Shown here in pieces: positions 15,914-25,969 of a stretch of 64,000 bases of DNA. Each line of letters opens with the position of its first letter. The stretch's first letter is position 1. The notes below the pieces were generated by a model that was not told the DNA's origin, did no database searches, and saw nothing but the letters and a program-made list of their open reading frames with translations. The DNA is taken from positions 1 through 64,000 of the forward strand of contig NZ_QDFI01000014.1 of the NCBI RefSeq assembly GCF_003254465.1, given 5' to 3'. A program made the translations under genes and the position numbers. The DNA is from Meridianimarinicoccus zhengii. GTDB taxonomy: Bacteria > Pseudomonadota > Alphaproteobacteria > Rhodobacterales > Rhodobacteraceae.

Positions 15914-17839
15914 TCAGACGAACAGGCGGATGCACCGGAAACCGGCCGCGTCACGGCCCGCGTCCTCCATCCGGACGGCACCGCCGCCGTGGCTTTCGCA
16001 CCGGACATGGGGGGCAGTGCGCGCGATGACGCTGGTCCCGAGCGGGGCGAAGTCCCAGGGCGCGGGCCCGGTGTCGCCGATGGTCCCCCGCCCGCCGAGA
16101 TGGTCCAGCAGGACATCGCGCAGGGTGCCGCGGCTGAACAGGCGCGGGGTGTGGCGCGGGATCATCCGGAACCCGCCGCCGCCATTCGCGCGAAAACTGT
16201 TGGTGGCCACGGCGAAGCGGTCACTGTCTGCAACCGGGCGCCCGGCATAGGTCAGCCCCACGATCCGGCCCATGCCAGCCCCGCCGCCAAGCCGCGACCC
16301 GGTCGCCGTGTCGAACAGCGGCGGACGTGAAAGGTCGATGGTGTAGCGCACCCCGTGCAATTCATCGAGCGTGTAGGACGGCGCGCGCGGATCGAGCAGC
16401 GGCAGGTCGCTGCACCCCTGCGGCACGGTGTTATAGGCGGACACGGTCCGTTCCAGCCAGGCCCGCAGGTCCGCCCCCGTGATGGCGAGCACGCAGAGCC
16501 GGTTGGGAAAGGGTGACAATTCCACGAGATGGCGCAGCCGCAGCGGCCCCGCGGGAATGTCGATGAACCCATCCGGACCTGCAGGTCCGCCGGCCTTGAA
16601 CGGGGCTACGGCGGACAGGATCGGCAGCCCGTCCAGCGTGCTTCCCGCAACGAGCCGTGCGGCTGTGGCAGCCTGCGCCTGCGCCAGAAGGGTCATGGCC
16701 GGCGCGGCCACCGCCATGGGCAGCACCGCGTGCAGCCGCGTGCGCGCATGGCCGACCGTCTTGGCCATCTCTGCCCGGGTGGCCGCATGGTCGGCGCGCG
16801 TCAGGTCCAGGACATCGGCCTGCGGCGACGCGGCGGCCGCGCTGTGCAGGGTCACGCGGCTGTCCGCAACGCGCCAGCCGTATGTTCCCCCGCCGGTGTC
16901 CCGCGGCCCGAGCGTGAGATCCATCACCGCAAGGTCGCTTCCGAAAGCGCCGGCCATGGCCGCGGGTTTGCCCGCTAGGCGCCCGGCGCGCGCATCCACC
17001 CCCTGCAACCCGTCATAATCGGGGCCGGGCAGGCGGCGGTGGCTGTGCCCGGTCAGCACGGCATCGACGCCGGGCAGTGCCGCGATGGCGAAGCTGGGGT
17101 CCTCGGCCATGTCCTCGGCGCTTGGCGCACCCGGCCCGCCATGGCTGAGCGCGATCACCACATCGGCGCCCGCCGCGCGCAGGGCGGGCAGGTGTGCCGC
17201 AACGACCTCGACCGCATCGCGGGCGGCGATATCCCCGCGCAGCACCGCGGCATCCCAAATCGCGGTCTGGGGCGGCGCCGTCGCGATCACCCCGATGGCG
17301 ATGTCATGATCCTGTCCCCGATCGTCGGCGATGCGCCGCCGCAGGATGCACCAGGGCGGCGCGAAATGGGTGTCGAGTGTAGGACCCTCGCCCAGTTCGG
17401 TCACGAGATTGGCGCACAGGAACGGAAAGCGTGCCTTGCCGATCGCGCGGCGCAGAGGGTCCAGCCCATAGTTGAAATCGTGATTGCCGAGCGCGGCGGC
17501 ATCGTAGCCCATCGCGTTCATGGCCCGGATGACCGGGTGCACGGCGTCTGGGACGTTGCGGGCCGCGGCCCAGTCGGTCATCGCGGTGCCCTGAAGGATA
17601 TCGCCGCAATCCAGCAGCAGGCTGGCGGGCGCGTCCTGCCGTGCGGCCGTCACGAGCGTCGCGATGCCTGCCAGCCCGCGGCCCGGCGCGGTCCGGTCCG
17701 TCTGGTAGTCGAACGGCCAGACATGGCCATGCAGATCTGTCGTGCACAGGATTCGCAGCCGAAGCGTGCGCTCCCAGGGTTCCGCAGGTTCGGTCACGGG
17801 AGAATGGGTGCCCTTATATAACGGCGGATTTCCGCTCAT
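15914..17839 (-). CDS. cpdB: 2',3'-cyclic-nucleotide 2'-phosphodiesterase/3'-nucleotidase (CpdB-like)
   Basis: 641-residue two-domain metallophosphatase. The N-terminal calcineurin-like domain shows the metal-binding motifs TDLHGHVWP, DCGDILQGT, GNHDFNYGLD and LTGHSHRRLPG. The C-terminal 5'-nucleotidase domain has the substrate-binding ATNSFRANGGGGF. It hydrolyses 2',3'-cyclic and 3'-nucleotides for phosphate or nucleoside salvage. E. coli CpdB is periplasmic, but from the start at 17839 (MSGNPPLYKG) I see no signal peptide, and the preceding open frame is in the divergent nudC region. Either the start is elsewhere or this one is cytoplasmic. Confidence 0.85.
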   Translation of the reverse strand: MSGNPPLYKGTHSPVTEPAEPWERTLRLRILCTTDLHGHVWPFDYQTDRTAPGRGLAGIATLVTAARQDAPASLLLDCGDILQGTAMTDWAAARNVPDAVHPVIRAMNAMGYDAAALGNHDFNYGLDPLRRAIGKARFPFLCANLVTELGEGPTLDTHFAPPWCILRRRIADDRGQDHDIAIGVIATAPPQTAIWDAAVLRGDIAARDAVEVVAAHLPALRAAGADVVIALSHGGPGAPSAEDMAEDPSFAIAALPGVDAVLTGHSHRRLPGPDYDGLQGVDARAGRLAGKPAAMAGAFGSDLAVMDLTLGPRDTGGGTYGWRVADSRVTLHSAAAASPQADVLDLTRADHAATRAEMAKTVGHARTRLHAVLPMAVAAPAMTLLAQAQAATAARLVAGSTLDGLPILSAVAPFKAGGPAGPDGFIDIPAGPLRLRHLVELSPFPNRLCVLAITGADLRAWLERTVSAYNTVPQGCSDLPLLDPRAPSYTLDELHGVRYTIDLSRPPLFDTATGSRLGGGAGMGRIVGLTYAGRPVADSDRFAVATNSFRANGGGGFRMIPRHTPRLFSRGTLRDVLLDHLGGRGTIGDTGPAPWDFAPLGTSVIARTAPHVRCESHGGGAVRMEDAGRDAAGFRCIRLFV

Positions 17840-17998
17840 CGTCACGAGTCGCGATCGGTGTTGCAACTGATGGTTGATGCGCTCCGGCCGTGAGGGCAGG
17901 TGTGTTGCACACGCGCCATGGACCCCCGGCGGTCTGCTTGCGCGCGACGGCGGATAGGATTTGCAATACCGGGGCCACCATGCCATCGCACTCGCCAC

Positions 17999-19015
17999 AT
18001 GGCAGATGATGCAACCCAAATCACGGCGACCTTGCGGGTGTCGTCCGACCTTACCTTCGGCGGGTCCGGCCTGGACCGTGCGGCGCATCTGCGTGGCGAT
18101 GCGGCGGCGCTGGCGGCGGCATGGGCCGATGCGCGCGCCCGCGTCCTGCCGCTTTGGCGGGGCAAGCCGCTGGTGACCGGCGATCCTGTCACGGGGGCGG
18201 GCTGGCTCGCGACCGGACAGGCGGGCCTTGCTGCCGGCCCGGCGCCGGTTTTCCTGGGGTTGCAGGAGGACGGCGCACCGCGTTTCGCGCTGGACCTGTC
18301 GGACTGGACCCCGCCCGATCTGCCGGAAGGCCCCTTGGACGGGTTCAATGACCGCACGGAACAGGTGCATCCCGCTTTCCCGGCGGGCACGCGCTTCGCC
18401 GAATTGCGCGCGGTGATGACCCGGCTCGATGCGCGGGATGCAGAATTGGCGGCGACCGCGCGGGCGCTGCTGGACTGGCACGCGCGGCACCGTTTCTGTG
18501 CACGCTGCGGCGCCGAAAGCCGGGTCGCGCAGGCGGGATGGCAGCGCGACTGCCCGGCCTGCGGGACGCATCATTTCCCGCGGACCGATCCCGTGGTGAT
18601 CATGCTGGTGACGCGCGGCGACCGGGTGCTGCTGGGTCGCTCACCCGCGTGGCCGGAACGAATGTATTCGCTGCTGGCGGGGTTCGTGGAGCCCGGCGAG
18701 ACGCTCGAGGCCGCGGCGCGCCGCGAGGTGTTCGAGGAAGCCGGCATCCGCGTGGGGCGGGTCGATTACCTGATGAGCCAGCCCTGGCCCTTTCCCGCCA
18801 GCCTGATGATCGCCTGCCGCTGCACGGCACTGGATGACAAGATCACGATCGACCCTGTGGAGTTGGACGATGCGCGCTGGGTCAGCCGGGAAGACGTGCT
18901 TGCCGCGCATACGGGCACCCATCCCGACATCACGGCAGCCCGGCCGGGTGCCGTGGCGCGATACGTCATGGAACGCTGGCTGGCGGACGACCTGCGCCCC
19001 GGTGGGACGGCCTGA
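17999..19015 (+). CDS. nudC: NAD-capped RNA/NADH pyrophosphatase NudC
   Basis: 338 residues with the complete NudC architecture: an N-terminal domain, a zinc ribbon with Cys167/Cys170 and Cys185/Cys188 (CARC, CPAC), and a Nudix domain with box GFVEPGETLEAAARREVFEE then AGI (residues 228-250). The NADH-specific SQPWPFPAS array is at 260-268. The enzyme removes NAD caps from RNA and cleaves NADH. The start at 17999 (MADDATQ) fits family length; the frame is open further upstream with Arg/Cys-rich sequence that looks untranslated. Divergent from the nucleotidase gene, and followed six bases later by the next gene. Confidence 0.95.
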   Translation: MADDATQITATLRVSSDLTFGGSGLDRAAHLRGDAAALAAAWADARARVLPLWRGKPLVTGDPVTGAGWLATGQAGLAAGPAPVFLGLQEDGAPRFALDLSDWTPPDLPEGPLDGFNDRTEQVHPAFPAGTRFAELRAVMTRLDARDAELAATARALLDWHARHRFCARCGAESRVAQAGWQRDCPACGTHHFPRTDPVVIMLVTRGDRVLLGRSPAWPERMYSLLAGFVEPGETLEAAARREVFEEAGIRVGRVDYLMSQPWPFPASLMIACRCTALDDKITIDPVELDDARWVSREDVLAAHTGTHPDITAARPGAVARYVMERWLADDLRPGGTA

Positions 19016-19021
19016 ACCGCG

Positions 19022-19465
19022 ATGCGGCTCGTGGTGCAACGCCCCGTCGCGCTGCCCGTGGACGTGGTGCGCCGCGCGCTTGCGGACCCGGCGCCGCTGA
19101 TCGACGCGATGGCACCCCGGCTCGAACCCTTGCCGCCCGAACCGGGCATGGCCGGGCACTGGCGGATCACAGCCCCGGTCGCTGGTATCGCGCGGGAGGG
19201 GCGGGTCTGGCTGTCCGCACCTTGCCCCGACGATGCGTGCCACGCGGCGGCCCGGATGGACGGGGTGTCCGCCGATCTGGCGCTGGCCGCAGAGGCAGAC
19301 GGACTGCGCGCGGCGCAGTTGCGGGCCGAGGTGACGGTCGCCGCGGCGGGACTGCGAGGGCGGGCGCTTCTGGCGATGCTTTCGCTGTCGGAACCCGCGT
19401 TGCGCGCGCGGATCGGATCGCTCCTGGACCGGCTTTCAGCCCAACTGGCCGCGCGGGCCATGTGA
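19022..19465 (+). CDS. SRPBCC-like small protein, unknown function
   Basis: 147 residues beginning MRLVVQRPVALPVDVVRRALADP. The pattern (strand, amphipathic helix, then several short strands and a long C-terminal helix LRARIGSLLDRLSAQLAARAM) is consistent with a START/SRPBCC helix-grip fold, but there is no motif to prove it. It starts six bases after the nudC stop, so the two are probably co-transcribed. No signal peptide or membrane segment. Confidence 0.75.
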   Translation: MRLVVQRPVALPVDVVRRALADPAPLIDAMAPRLEPLPPEPGMAGHWRITAPVAGIAREGRVWLSAPCPDDACHAAARMDGVSADLALAAEADGLRAAQLRAEVTVAAAGLRGRALLAMLSLSEPALRARIGSLLDRLSAQLAARAM

Positions 19466-19480
19466 CCGCCCTGCGCGGTG

Positions 19481-20323
19481 TCAGCCCGGCGGGTCGTGAC
19501 GGCGCGGATCGGCCGGGTAGGTGCCGAGGATTTCCACCGTGGTGGTAAAGTAGTCCAGTTCCTCGAGCGCGCGGGCCACGGCCGGGTCCGACGGGTGGCC
19601 TTCGATGTCGGCGAAGAACTGCGTCGCCGTGAAGGATCCGCCGACCATGTAGCTTTCCAGCTTGGTCATGTTGACCCCGTTCGTCGCGAATCCGCCCATC
19701 GCCTTGTAAAGCGCGGCCGGGATGTTCCGCACCCGGAACACGAAGCTTGTCATCATGCCTGCGTCGCCGCGCGGGGTCGGGTCTGGGTCGCGCGCCATGA
19801 TGAGAAACCGGGTGGTGTTGGTGCTCTGGTCCTCGATATGGCGGGCCAGCACATCCAGACCGTAGATCGCGCCGGCAAGTTCCGATGCCAGTGCTGCGCG
19901 CGCCGGATTGCCCGCCGCGGCCACGATCTGCGCCGACCCGGCGGTATCGGCACCGGTCACCGGCAAGATGCCGTGTTCGCGCAGGAACCCCCGGCACTGG
20001 CCCAGCAGCACCGTATGGGACATCGCCTCGCGCACGTCTGCCAGTTTCGTCCCCGGCACGGCGAGCAGATTGATATGCACCCGCACGAACGCCTCGTCCA
20101 CGATGTGCAGGCCGCTTTCGGGTAGCAGGCGGTGGATGTCCGCCACGCGCCCGTAGGTCGTGTTTTCCACCGGCAGCATGGCCAGGTCAGCCTTGCCGTC
20201 GCGCACCGCGTCGATCACGTCCTCGAAGGTGTGGCAGGGCAGGGCATCGTGGTCGGGGCGGGCCGTCCGGCAGGCTTCGTGGGAATACGCGCCGTTTTCC
20301 CCCTGAAAAGCGATGATCGGCAT
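19481..20323 (-). CDS. pheA: Prephenate dehydratase
   Basis: 280-residue monofunctional enzyme converting prephenate to phenylpyruvate in phenylalanine synthesis. The catalytic domain begins IIAFQGENGAYSHEA and includes PVENTTYGRVADI and the conserved DQSTNTTRFLIM with the catalytic Thr-Arg-Phe. A C-terminal ACT domain (FVFRVRNIPAALYKAMGGF, KLESYMVGG) should bind phenylalanine for feedback inhibition. No chorismate mutase domain is fused. Convergent with the preceding small gene and divergent from the cytochrome gene. Confidence 0.96.
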   Translation of the reverse strand: MPIIAFQGENGAYSHEACRTARPDHDALPCHTFEDVIDAVRDGKADLAMLPVENTTYGRVADIHRLLPESGLHIVDEAFVRVHINLLAVPGTKLADVREAMSHTVLLGQCRGFLREHGILPVTGADTAGSAQIVAAAGNPARAALASELAGAIYGLDVLARHIEDQSTNTTRFLIMARDPDPTPRGDAGMMTSFVFRVRNIPAALYKAMGGFATNGVNMTKLESYMVGGSFTATQFFADIEGHPSDPAVARALEELDYFTTTVEILGTYPADPRRHDPPG

Positions 20324-20444
20324 CTATGTCCCCGGTCATGACGTGATCCGCACCCGGCAACGGGCGTTTGGTCGCGGCATTATACCTTGAAGCCAGAGAG
20401 GGGAACCCGCTAGATGGCGCCAACTTGCGACATGAGGCTGTGCG

Positions 20445-21653
20445 ATGCTTGACACGATGACACTGACGAAGGTTGTGGGCGCGTTCTGTGGCGCGCTGCT
20501 CGTCTACCTGCTGGGCGGCTGGGTCGGGGAGGCCCTGTACCACGGCGGCCACGGCGCCCACGAGCAGGCCTACGTGATCGACACGGGCAGCGACGAGGGC
20601 GGCGAGGAAGCCGTCGAAGAAGAGGTCAACATGGTCGAGCTGGTCGCCGCCGCCGATGCGGGCGCGGGTGAGCGCGTGTTCCGCGCCTGCGCCGCCTGCC
20701 ACAAGATCGACGAGCCGGCGAACGGTGTCGGCCCGCATCTCGACGGTGTCATGGGGCGCGAGATCGCGTCCATCGGCGACTTCAACTATTCCGGCGCTTT
20801 GCCGGCGGGCGAGGTCTGGAACATCGACAGGATGAGCGCCTGGATCGAGAACCCGTCGGGTTTCGCGGAAGGCACCTCGATGAACTATCGCGGGCTGTCG
20901 GACAACGAGGACCGGGCCGACCTGATCGCCTATCTGGTGTCCAAATCGCCTGACTTCACCATGCCCGCAGAAGACGCCAATGCCGGGGAGACCGCCGCGC
21001 CGGAGGAAGCCGCTTTGGAAACGGAAAGCGCTTCGGCCGATGACGCTACGGAAGAAACTCCGGCGCCCGAAGCGGAGGCCGAGGAGACCGAGGCGTCCAC
21101 CGAAACGGCCGCGGCGTCCGATGCGGACGAAGCCCCGGCTGAAGGCGAAACCAGCGCGGACGCGTCCGGCGCCGAAGCGGCCGACGAGACGTCCGATACG
21201 GCCGAAGCCTCAGGGCAGGACGCAGCCCCGGAGGAGGACTCCAGCGGCGCAGACGAAGCGGCCCCGGCTGAAGAAACCCAGTCGGCCGAAGCGCCAGCGG
21301 AGGACGCGGCAGCGGAAACGACCGAGGCGTCGCCCTTCGTGGCCGCCTACGAGGAGGCGGACGCTGCCGCTGGCGAGCGTGTGTTCCGCCAATGCCAGGC
21401 CTGCCACGTCGCGGACAAGGAGCAGAACCGGGTGGGTCCGCATCTTGTGGATATCGTCGGGCGGACTATCGGGGCGGTGGACGGGTTCCGTTATTCCGGG
21501 GCACTGCCCGAGGGCGAGTGGACGCTGGACAACCTGAACGCCTGGCTGGAAAACCCGCGTGACTTCGCGCAGGGCACGTCGATGAGCTACACTGGTCTGC
21601 GGGACATGCAGGACCGCGCCAACGTGATCGCCTATATCGAGTCTCTGAACTGA
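20445..21653 (+). CDS. Membrane-anchored diheme cytochrome c with acidic linker (cytochrome c-y/c552-like)
   Basis: 402 residues. An uncleaved N-terminal anchor (about residues 8-30, VVGAFCGALLVYLLGGWVG) precedes two class I cytochrome c domains. Domain 1 has C82-AA-C85-H86 with distal Met146 (GTSMNY); domain 2 has C317-QA-C320-H321 with Met380 (GTSMSY). The two domains are close duplicates (GERVFRxCxACH, VGPHL, GFRYSGALP). Between them, residues about 175-297 are almost only Ala, Glu, Asp, Thr, Ser, Pro and Gly: a disordered acidic tether. Single-domain relatives (CycM, c-y) carry electrons from the bc1 complex to oxidases. Start 20445 or the ATG at 20457 are both possible. Confidence 0.9.
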   Translation: MLDTMTLTKVVGAFCGALLVYLLGGWVGEALYHGGHGAHEQAYVIDTGSDEGGEEAVEEEVNMVELVAAADAGAGERVFRACAACHKIDEPANGVGPHLDGVMGREIASIGDFNYSGALPAGEVWNIDRMSAWIENPSGFAEGTSMNYRGLSDNEDRADLIAYLVSKSPDFTMPAEDANAGETAAPEEAALETESASADDATEETPAPEAEAEETEASTETAAASDADEAPAEGETSADASGAEAADETSDTAEASGQDAAPEEDSSGADEAAPAEETQSAEAPAEDAAAETTEASPFVAAYEEADAAAGERVFRQCQACHVADKEQNRVGPHLVDIVGRTIGAVDGFRYSGALPEGEWTLDNLNAWLENPRDFAQGTSMSYTGLRDMQDRANVIAYIESLN

Positions 21654-21675
21654 CGCTGCATTCCCTGTGTCTGTC

Positions 21676-21710
21676 GGGGCCGTCCGCGATGCGGGCGGCC
21701 CCTTCTTTTT
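21676..21710 (+). terminator. Rho-independent terminator of the cytochrome gene
   Basis: A GC-rich stem (GGGGCCG...CGGCCCC, extended by CGC/GCG around a GAT loop, 21676-21702) is followed by TTCTTTTT, 22 bases after the cytochrome stop. Confidence 0.85.
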
Positions 21711-21815
21711 GCGCATGTCGCCCGCCCGGGTGGTCACGGTTTCGCAATCACGGCTTGAACCCGCGACCCGATGCCCCATAGCTGTTGTAAACGACAAATG
21801 ACGCCGGAGGATCCG

Positions 21816-23729
21816 ATGCCGCGCCATGCCCATGCCGCCGACACCGCTACCCACACCGTCCGGCGACCGAACCGCCCTCTCGACCGCGCCCTCGTCGGGG
21901 CGATCCTTGCGGCTGCAGCCCTGCTCGGTCCGGCCCATGCGCAGGATGACACGATCACGGCGCATGGCATCGCGACATTCGGGGACCTGAAATACGGCCC
22001 TGATTTCCGGAATCTGGCATATGTGAATCCCGACGCGCCCAAGGGCGGCGAGATGTCGGTCTGGGCCTTCGGGTCGTTCGACAGCATGAACCCCTACACC
22101 GTGAAGGGGCGCGCGGCCGGGCTGGCGTCGATCTTCTTCGAGACACTGCTGACAGGCACGGCCGACGAGATCGGGACCGCCTATTGCCTGCTGTGCGAAA
22201 CGATCAAGTACCCGGCGGACCGGTCCGAGGTGGTGTTCACGCTGCGCGAGGGTGTGACCTTTTCCGACGGCTCGCCCCTGACAGCGGCCGATGTGGTGTT
22301 CTCCTACGAGCTTCTTCGGGACAAGGGGCTGCCAAGTTTCCGCGCACAATTGTCGCGCAAGGTCGCCGTGGCCGAAGCGCTGGACGACCGGCGCGTGCGC
22401 TTCGACTTCGAGGACGGCATCCCGACACGCGATCTGATACTGGACGTCGGCGGGCTGCCCGTGTTCTCGCAGGCCCATTTTACCGAGAACGACCGGGACT
22501 TCGAGGAAAGCTCGCTGGAGCCGCTTCTGGGGTCCGGGCCCTACGTGCTGGGCGAGATGGATGTCGGGCAGACCGTCGTATACGAGCGCGATCCCGACTG
22601 GTGGGGTGCGGACCTGCCGATCAACCGCGGGCGTTACAATTTCGACCGGCTGCGCATCGAATACTACGCCGATTACAACGCCGCTTTCGAAGGGTTCAAG
22701 GCGGGCACCTATACCTTCCGCAACGAGGCAAGCTCCAAGATCTGGGCGACGGGCTACGACTTTCCGTCACTCGATGCGGGCCATGTGGTGAAGGCCGAGC
22801 TGCCCAACGGCAACAAGGCGACCAACCAGGCATGGGTGTTCAACATGCGCCGCCCGCAATTCCAGGACCCGCGCGTGCGCGAGGCCATCGGAATGATGTT
22901 CAACTTCGAATGGACCAACGCGACGCTGTTCTATGATCTTTACGCCCGCGTCGACAGTTTCTGGGACAACTCGTACCTGGAACCCGAAGGCCCACCGACA
23001 GAGGCCGAAGTTGCGATCCTGCGGCCCCTGGTGGAGGAGGGCCTGATTTCCGAGGACCTGCTGACCGATCCGCCCTACAGCCTGCCGCAAAGCGGCGACC
23101 GTCAGCTCGACCGGGGCAACCTGCGGCGCGCCGCGGCGCTGCTGGAAGAGGCGGGCTGGATCGTCGGCGACGACGGGTTGCGGCGCAAGGACGGGCAGGT
23201 GCTGTCGGTTGAATTCCTGAACGACAGCCAGACCTTCGACCGGGTCATCAACCCCTATGTCGAAAATCTCAAACGGCTCGGCATCGACGCGCGCCATGTC
23301 CGTGTGGACAACGCGCAGGCAGAGGCGCGGGAGCGCCCGCCGAATTTCGATTTCGACCTGGTGACGGCCTTTGTGCCCACGGGCTACATCCCGGGCAGCG
23401 AGTTGCGGCAGTATTTCGGATCGGAGAACGCGGACGACGACGTGTTCAACAAGATGGGCCTGCGCGACCCGGCGGTGGACCGGTTGATCGAGGTCGTTCT
23501 GGCCGCCGAGACGGAGGAAGACCTGCACGCGTCGATCAGGGCGCTGGACCGGGTGCTGCGGTCGCTGAAGTTCTGGGTGCCCCAGTGGAACAAGGACACG
23601 CATACGGTCGCCTATTTCGACATGTACGGCTATCCGGAAGACCTGCCGCCCTACAGTCTTGGCAATCTCGATTTCTGGTGGTGGGACGCGGATAAGGCCG
23701 CCGCGCTGGAAGCCGCGGGGGCGCTGTAG
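21816..23729 (+). CDS. yejA: Oligopeptide/microcin C-type binding protein YejA
   Basis: 637-residue family 5 solute-binding protein. The signal peptide is long: about 22 hydrophilic, Arg/His-containing residues, then [19 protein letters not shown]. Mature hallmarks include [41 protein letters not shown] (the YejA-typical start), and [13 protein letters not shown]. It feeds peptides, and in enterobacteria microcin C, to YejBEF. GGAGG lies 6 bases upstream of the ATG at 21816; the earlier in-frame ATG at 21771 lacks one. First gene of yejABEF. Confidence 0.93.
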   Translation: MPRHAHAADTATHTVRRPNRPLDRALVGAILAAAALLGPAHAQDDTITAHGIATFGDLKYGPDFRNLAYVNPDAPKGGEMSVWAFGSFDSMNPYTVKGRAAGLASIFFETLLTGTADEIGTAYCLLCETIKYPADRSEVVFTLREGVTFSDGSPLTAADVVFSYELLRDKGLPSFRAQLSRKVAVAEALDDRRVRFDFEDGIPTRDLILDVGGLPVFSQAHFTENDRDFEESSLEPLLGSGPYVLGEMDVGQTVVYERDPDWWGADLPINRGRYNFDRLRIEYYADYNAAFEGFKAGTYTFRNEASSKIWATGYDFPSLDAGHVVKAELPNGNKATNQAWVFNMRRPQFQDPRVREAIGMMFNFEWTNATLFYDLYARVDSFWDNSYLEPEGPPTEAEVAILRPLVEEGLISEDLLTDPPYSLPQSGDRQLDRGNLRRAAALLEEAGWIVGDDGLRRKDGQVLSVEFLNDSQTFDRVINPYVENLKRLGIDARHVRVDNAQAEARERPPNFDFDLVTAFVPTGYIPGSELRQYFGSENADDDVFNKMGLRDPAVDRLIEVVLAAETEEDLHASIRALDRVLRSLKFWVPQWNKDTHTVAYFDMYGYPEDLPPYSLGNLDFWWWDADKAAALEAAGAL

Positions 23730-23730
23730 C

Positions 23731-24816
23731 ATGGGCGCCTACATCCTGCGGCGGCTCGGGCTCATCATCCCGACGCTGATCGGCATCATGCTGATCAACT
23801 TTGCCATGGTGCAGTTCGTGCCCGGTGGGCCGATCGAACAGATCATCGCCCAGATGGACGGTCAGGGCGACGTGTTTGAAGCCGTGGGCGGCGGCGCCGA
23901 TGCAGGCGGCGGTGGAGGCGAAGGCAGCGACGACCGTTACATGGGCGCGCGCGGCCTGCCGCCCGAGTTCATCGCCGAGCTTGAGGCGCAGTTCGGCTTC
24001 GACAAGCCCGCCTGGCAGCGGTTCTTCATCATGCTGTGGGATTACGCGCGCTTCGATTTCGGGGAGAGCTACTTCCGGTCGATCTCGGTCGTGGACCTCG
24101 TGATCGAAAAGCTGCCGGTTTCGATCACCCTTGGGCTGTGGTCCACGGTGATCGCCTATCTCGTGTCGATCCCGCTCGGCATCCGCAAGGCGGTGCGCGA
24201 CGGGTCGAAATTCGACACATGGACCAGCGGGCTGATCATCGTCGGCTACGCGATCCCCGGCTTCCTGTTCGCCATTCTGCTGCTCGTGCTTTTCGCGGGC
24301 GGGTCGTACCTGCAATGGTTTCCGCTGCGCGGGCTCGCGTCAGATAACTGGGAAGAGCTGAGCGCCTGGGGCAAGATCGTGGATTACCTGTGGCACATCA
24401 CGCTGCCGGTGCTGGCCTCCACCATATCCGCCTTCGCCACGCTGACGCTGCTGACCAAGAACAGCTTTCTGGACGAGATCAAGAAACAGTACGTCATGAC
24501 CGCCAAGGCCAAGGGGCTGACGGAATCCCGGGTGCTCTATGGCCATGTCTTCCGCAACGCGATGCTGATCGTGATCGCGGGTTTCCCGGCCGTGTTCGTG
24601 CAGGTGTTTTTCGGCGGCTCGCTCATCATCGAGACGATCTTCTCGCTCGACGGTCTGGGGCGGCTCGGGTTCGAGGCGGCGGTGAGCCGCGATTACCCGG
24701 TGATCTTCGGCACGCTCTACGTGTTCGGTCTGATCGGGCTGCTGATGGGCCTGGTGTCGGACCTCATGTATGTGTGGATCGATCCGCGCATCGATTTCGA
24801 GACGCGGGAGACCTGA
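23731..24816 (+). CDS. yejB: Peptide ABC transporter permease YejB
   Basis: 361-residue DppB/OppB-type permease. The first membrane helix ([21 protein letters not shown]) is followed by the family [12 protein letters not shown] segment, then a Gly/Asp-rich periplasmic insertion (about residues 50-72, including [16 protein letters not shown]) typical of YejB rather than DppB. TM helices continue to [21 protein letters not shown], and the coupling loop reads [24 protein letters not shown]. The ATG lies one base after the yejA stop. Confidence 0.95.
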   Translation: MGAYILRRLGLIIPTLIGIMLINFAMVQFVPGGPIEQIIAQMDGQGDVFEAVGGGADAGGGGGEGSDDRYMGARGLPPEFIAELEAQFGFDKPAWQRFFIMLWDYARFDFGESYFRSISVVDLVIEKLPVSITLGLWSTVIAYLVSIPLGIRKAVRDGSKFDTWTSGLIIVGYAIPGFLFAILLLVLFAGGSYLQWFPLRGLASDNWEELSAWGKIVDYLWHITLPVLASTISAFATLTLLTKNSFLDEIKKQYVMTAKAKGLTESRVLYGHVFRNAMLIVIAGFPAVFVQVFFGGSLIIETIFSLDGLGRLGFEAAVSRDYPVIFGTLYVFGLIGLLMGLVSDLMYVWIDPRIDFETRET

Positions 24817-24817
24817 T

Positions 24818-25969
24818 ATGGCCGTCGCTGACCCTATCCCCGCCATTCCCGTCCCGCGCCCGCGCCTGTCGCCCCTGAACCAGCGGCGCTGGCGCAACTT
24901 CAAGGCGAACACGCGGGCCTATATTTCGCTGATGGTGTTCTCGGTGCTGTTCGGGATCACGCTGTTCGCCGAGTTCATCGCCAATGACAAGCCGATCCTC
25001 GTGCAGTATCGCGGCGAATTTTTTACGCCGATATTCAACTTCTACCCCGAAACCGCGTTCGGCGGCGATTTCCGCACCGAAGCGATCTACCGCGACATCG
25101 AGGTGCGATGCCTGATCGTGTCGGGCGGGCTCGAAGACTGCTGGGACGACCCGGAAGAGGTCATAACGCAGGTCCGCGACACGGGCGCCTTCGACGGGCA
25201 GGACGTGGAACGCGGTTGGCTGCTCTGGCCGCTGATCCCGTTCAGCTACGACACGATCAACGACATCGACGGCACCGCGCCATCCGCGCCCGACGGCACC
25301 CACTGGCTGGGCACGGACGACACGGCCCGCGACGTGCTGGCGCGGGTCATCTATGGCTTTCGGCTGTCGGTGATGTTCGCGCTGGTGGTGACCGCGCTGA
25401 CCTCCGTCATCGGCATCGCGGCGGGCGCGGTGCAGGGCTATTTCGGCGGCTGGATCGACCTGATCTTCCAGCGCGTGATCGAACTGTGGGGCGCCACGCC
25501 AAGCCTGTACATCATCATCATCGTCGCCGCGATCTTCCAGATGAATTTCTGGTTGCTGGTGTTCCTCATGACGCTCTTCGGGTGGACCGCGCTGGTGGGA
25601 GTCGTGCGGGCCGAATTCCTGCGGGCGCGCAATTTCGAATACGTCCGCGCCGCCCGCGCGCTGGGGGTCGGCAACGGTACGATCATGTTCCGGCACGTGC
25701 TGCCGAACGCCATGGTGGCCACGCTGACGATGCTGCCCTTCGTCATCACGGGCACGCTGGGGTCGCTGGCCGCGCTCGATTTCCTCGGCTTCGGGTTGCC
25801 TTCGTCGGCGCCCTCGCTTGGGGAACTGACCTTGCAGGCCAAGCAGAACCTGCAGGCTCCGTGGCTCGGCTTCACCGCGTTCTTCACCTTCGCCATCATG
25901 CTGTCGCTGCTGGTGTTCATTTTTGAGGGCGTGCGCGACGCGTTCGACCCGCGAAAGACCTTCCAATGA
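24818..25969 (+). CDS. yejE: Peptide ABC transporter permease YejE
   Basis: 383-residue partner permease. Its N-terminal cytoplasmic tail and first TM (AYISLMVFSVLFGITLFAEFI) are followed by the long periplasmic domain characteristic of YejE (FFTPIFNFYPETAFGGDF, HWLGTDDTARDVLARVIYG). The core has the coupling loop FEYVRAARALGVGNGTIMFRH and DFLGFGLPSSAPSLGELTLQ. The start at 24818 lies two bases after the yejB stop; the end overlaps yejF by four bases. Confidence 0.95.
   Translation: MAVADPIPAIPVPRPRLSPLNQRRWRNFKANTRAYISLMVFSVLFGITLFAEFIANDKPILVQYRGEFFTPIFNFYPETAFGGDFRTEAIYRDIEVRCLIVSGGLEDCWDDPEEVITQVRDTGAFDGQDVERGWLLWPLIPFSYDTINDIDGTAPSAPDGTHWLGTDDTARDVLARVIYGFRLSVMFALVVTALTSVIGIAAGAVQGYFGGWIDLIFQRVIELWGATPSLYIIIIVAAIFQMNFWLLVFLMTLFGWTALVGVVRAEFLRARNFEYVRAARALGVGNGTIMFRHVLPNAMVATLTMLPFVITGTLGSLAALDFLGFGLPSSAPSLGELTLQAKQNLQAPWLGFTAFFTFAIMLSLLVFIFEGVRDAFDPRKTFQ

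Noticed and set aside
14698-18574. Possible TPP riboswitch for the NitT/TauT operon, hinting at ThiXYZ
   Set aside because: No THI-box core was recognised in the 196 bases upstream of 15717, so a thiamine-precursor role was not claimed.
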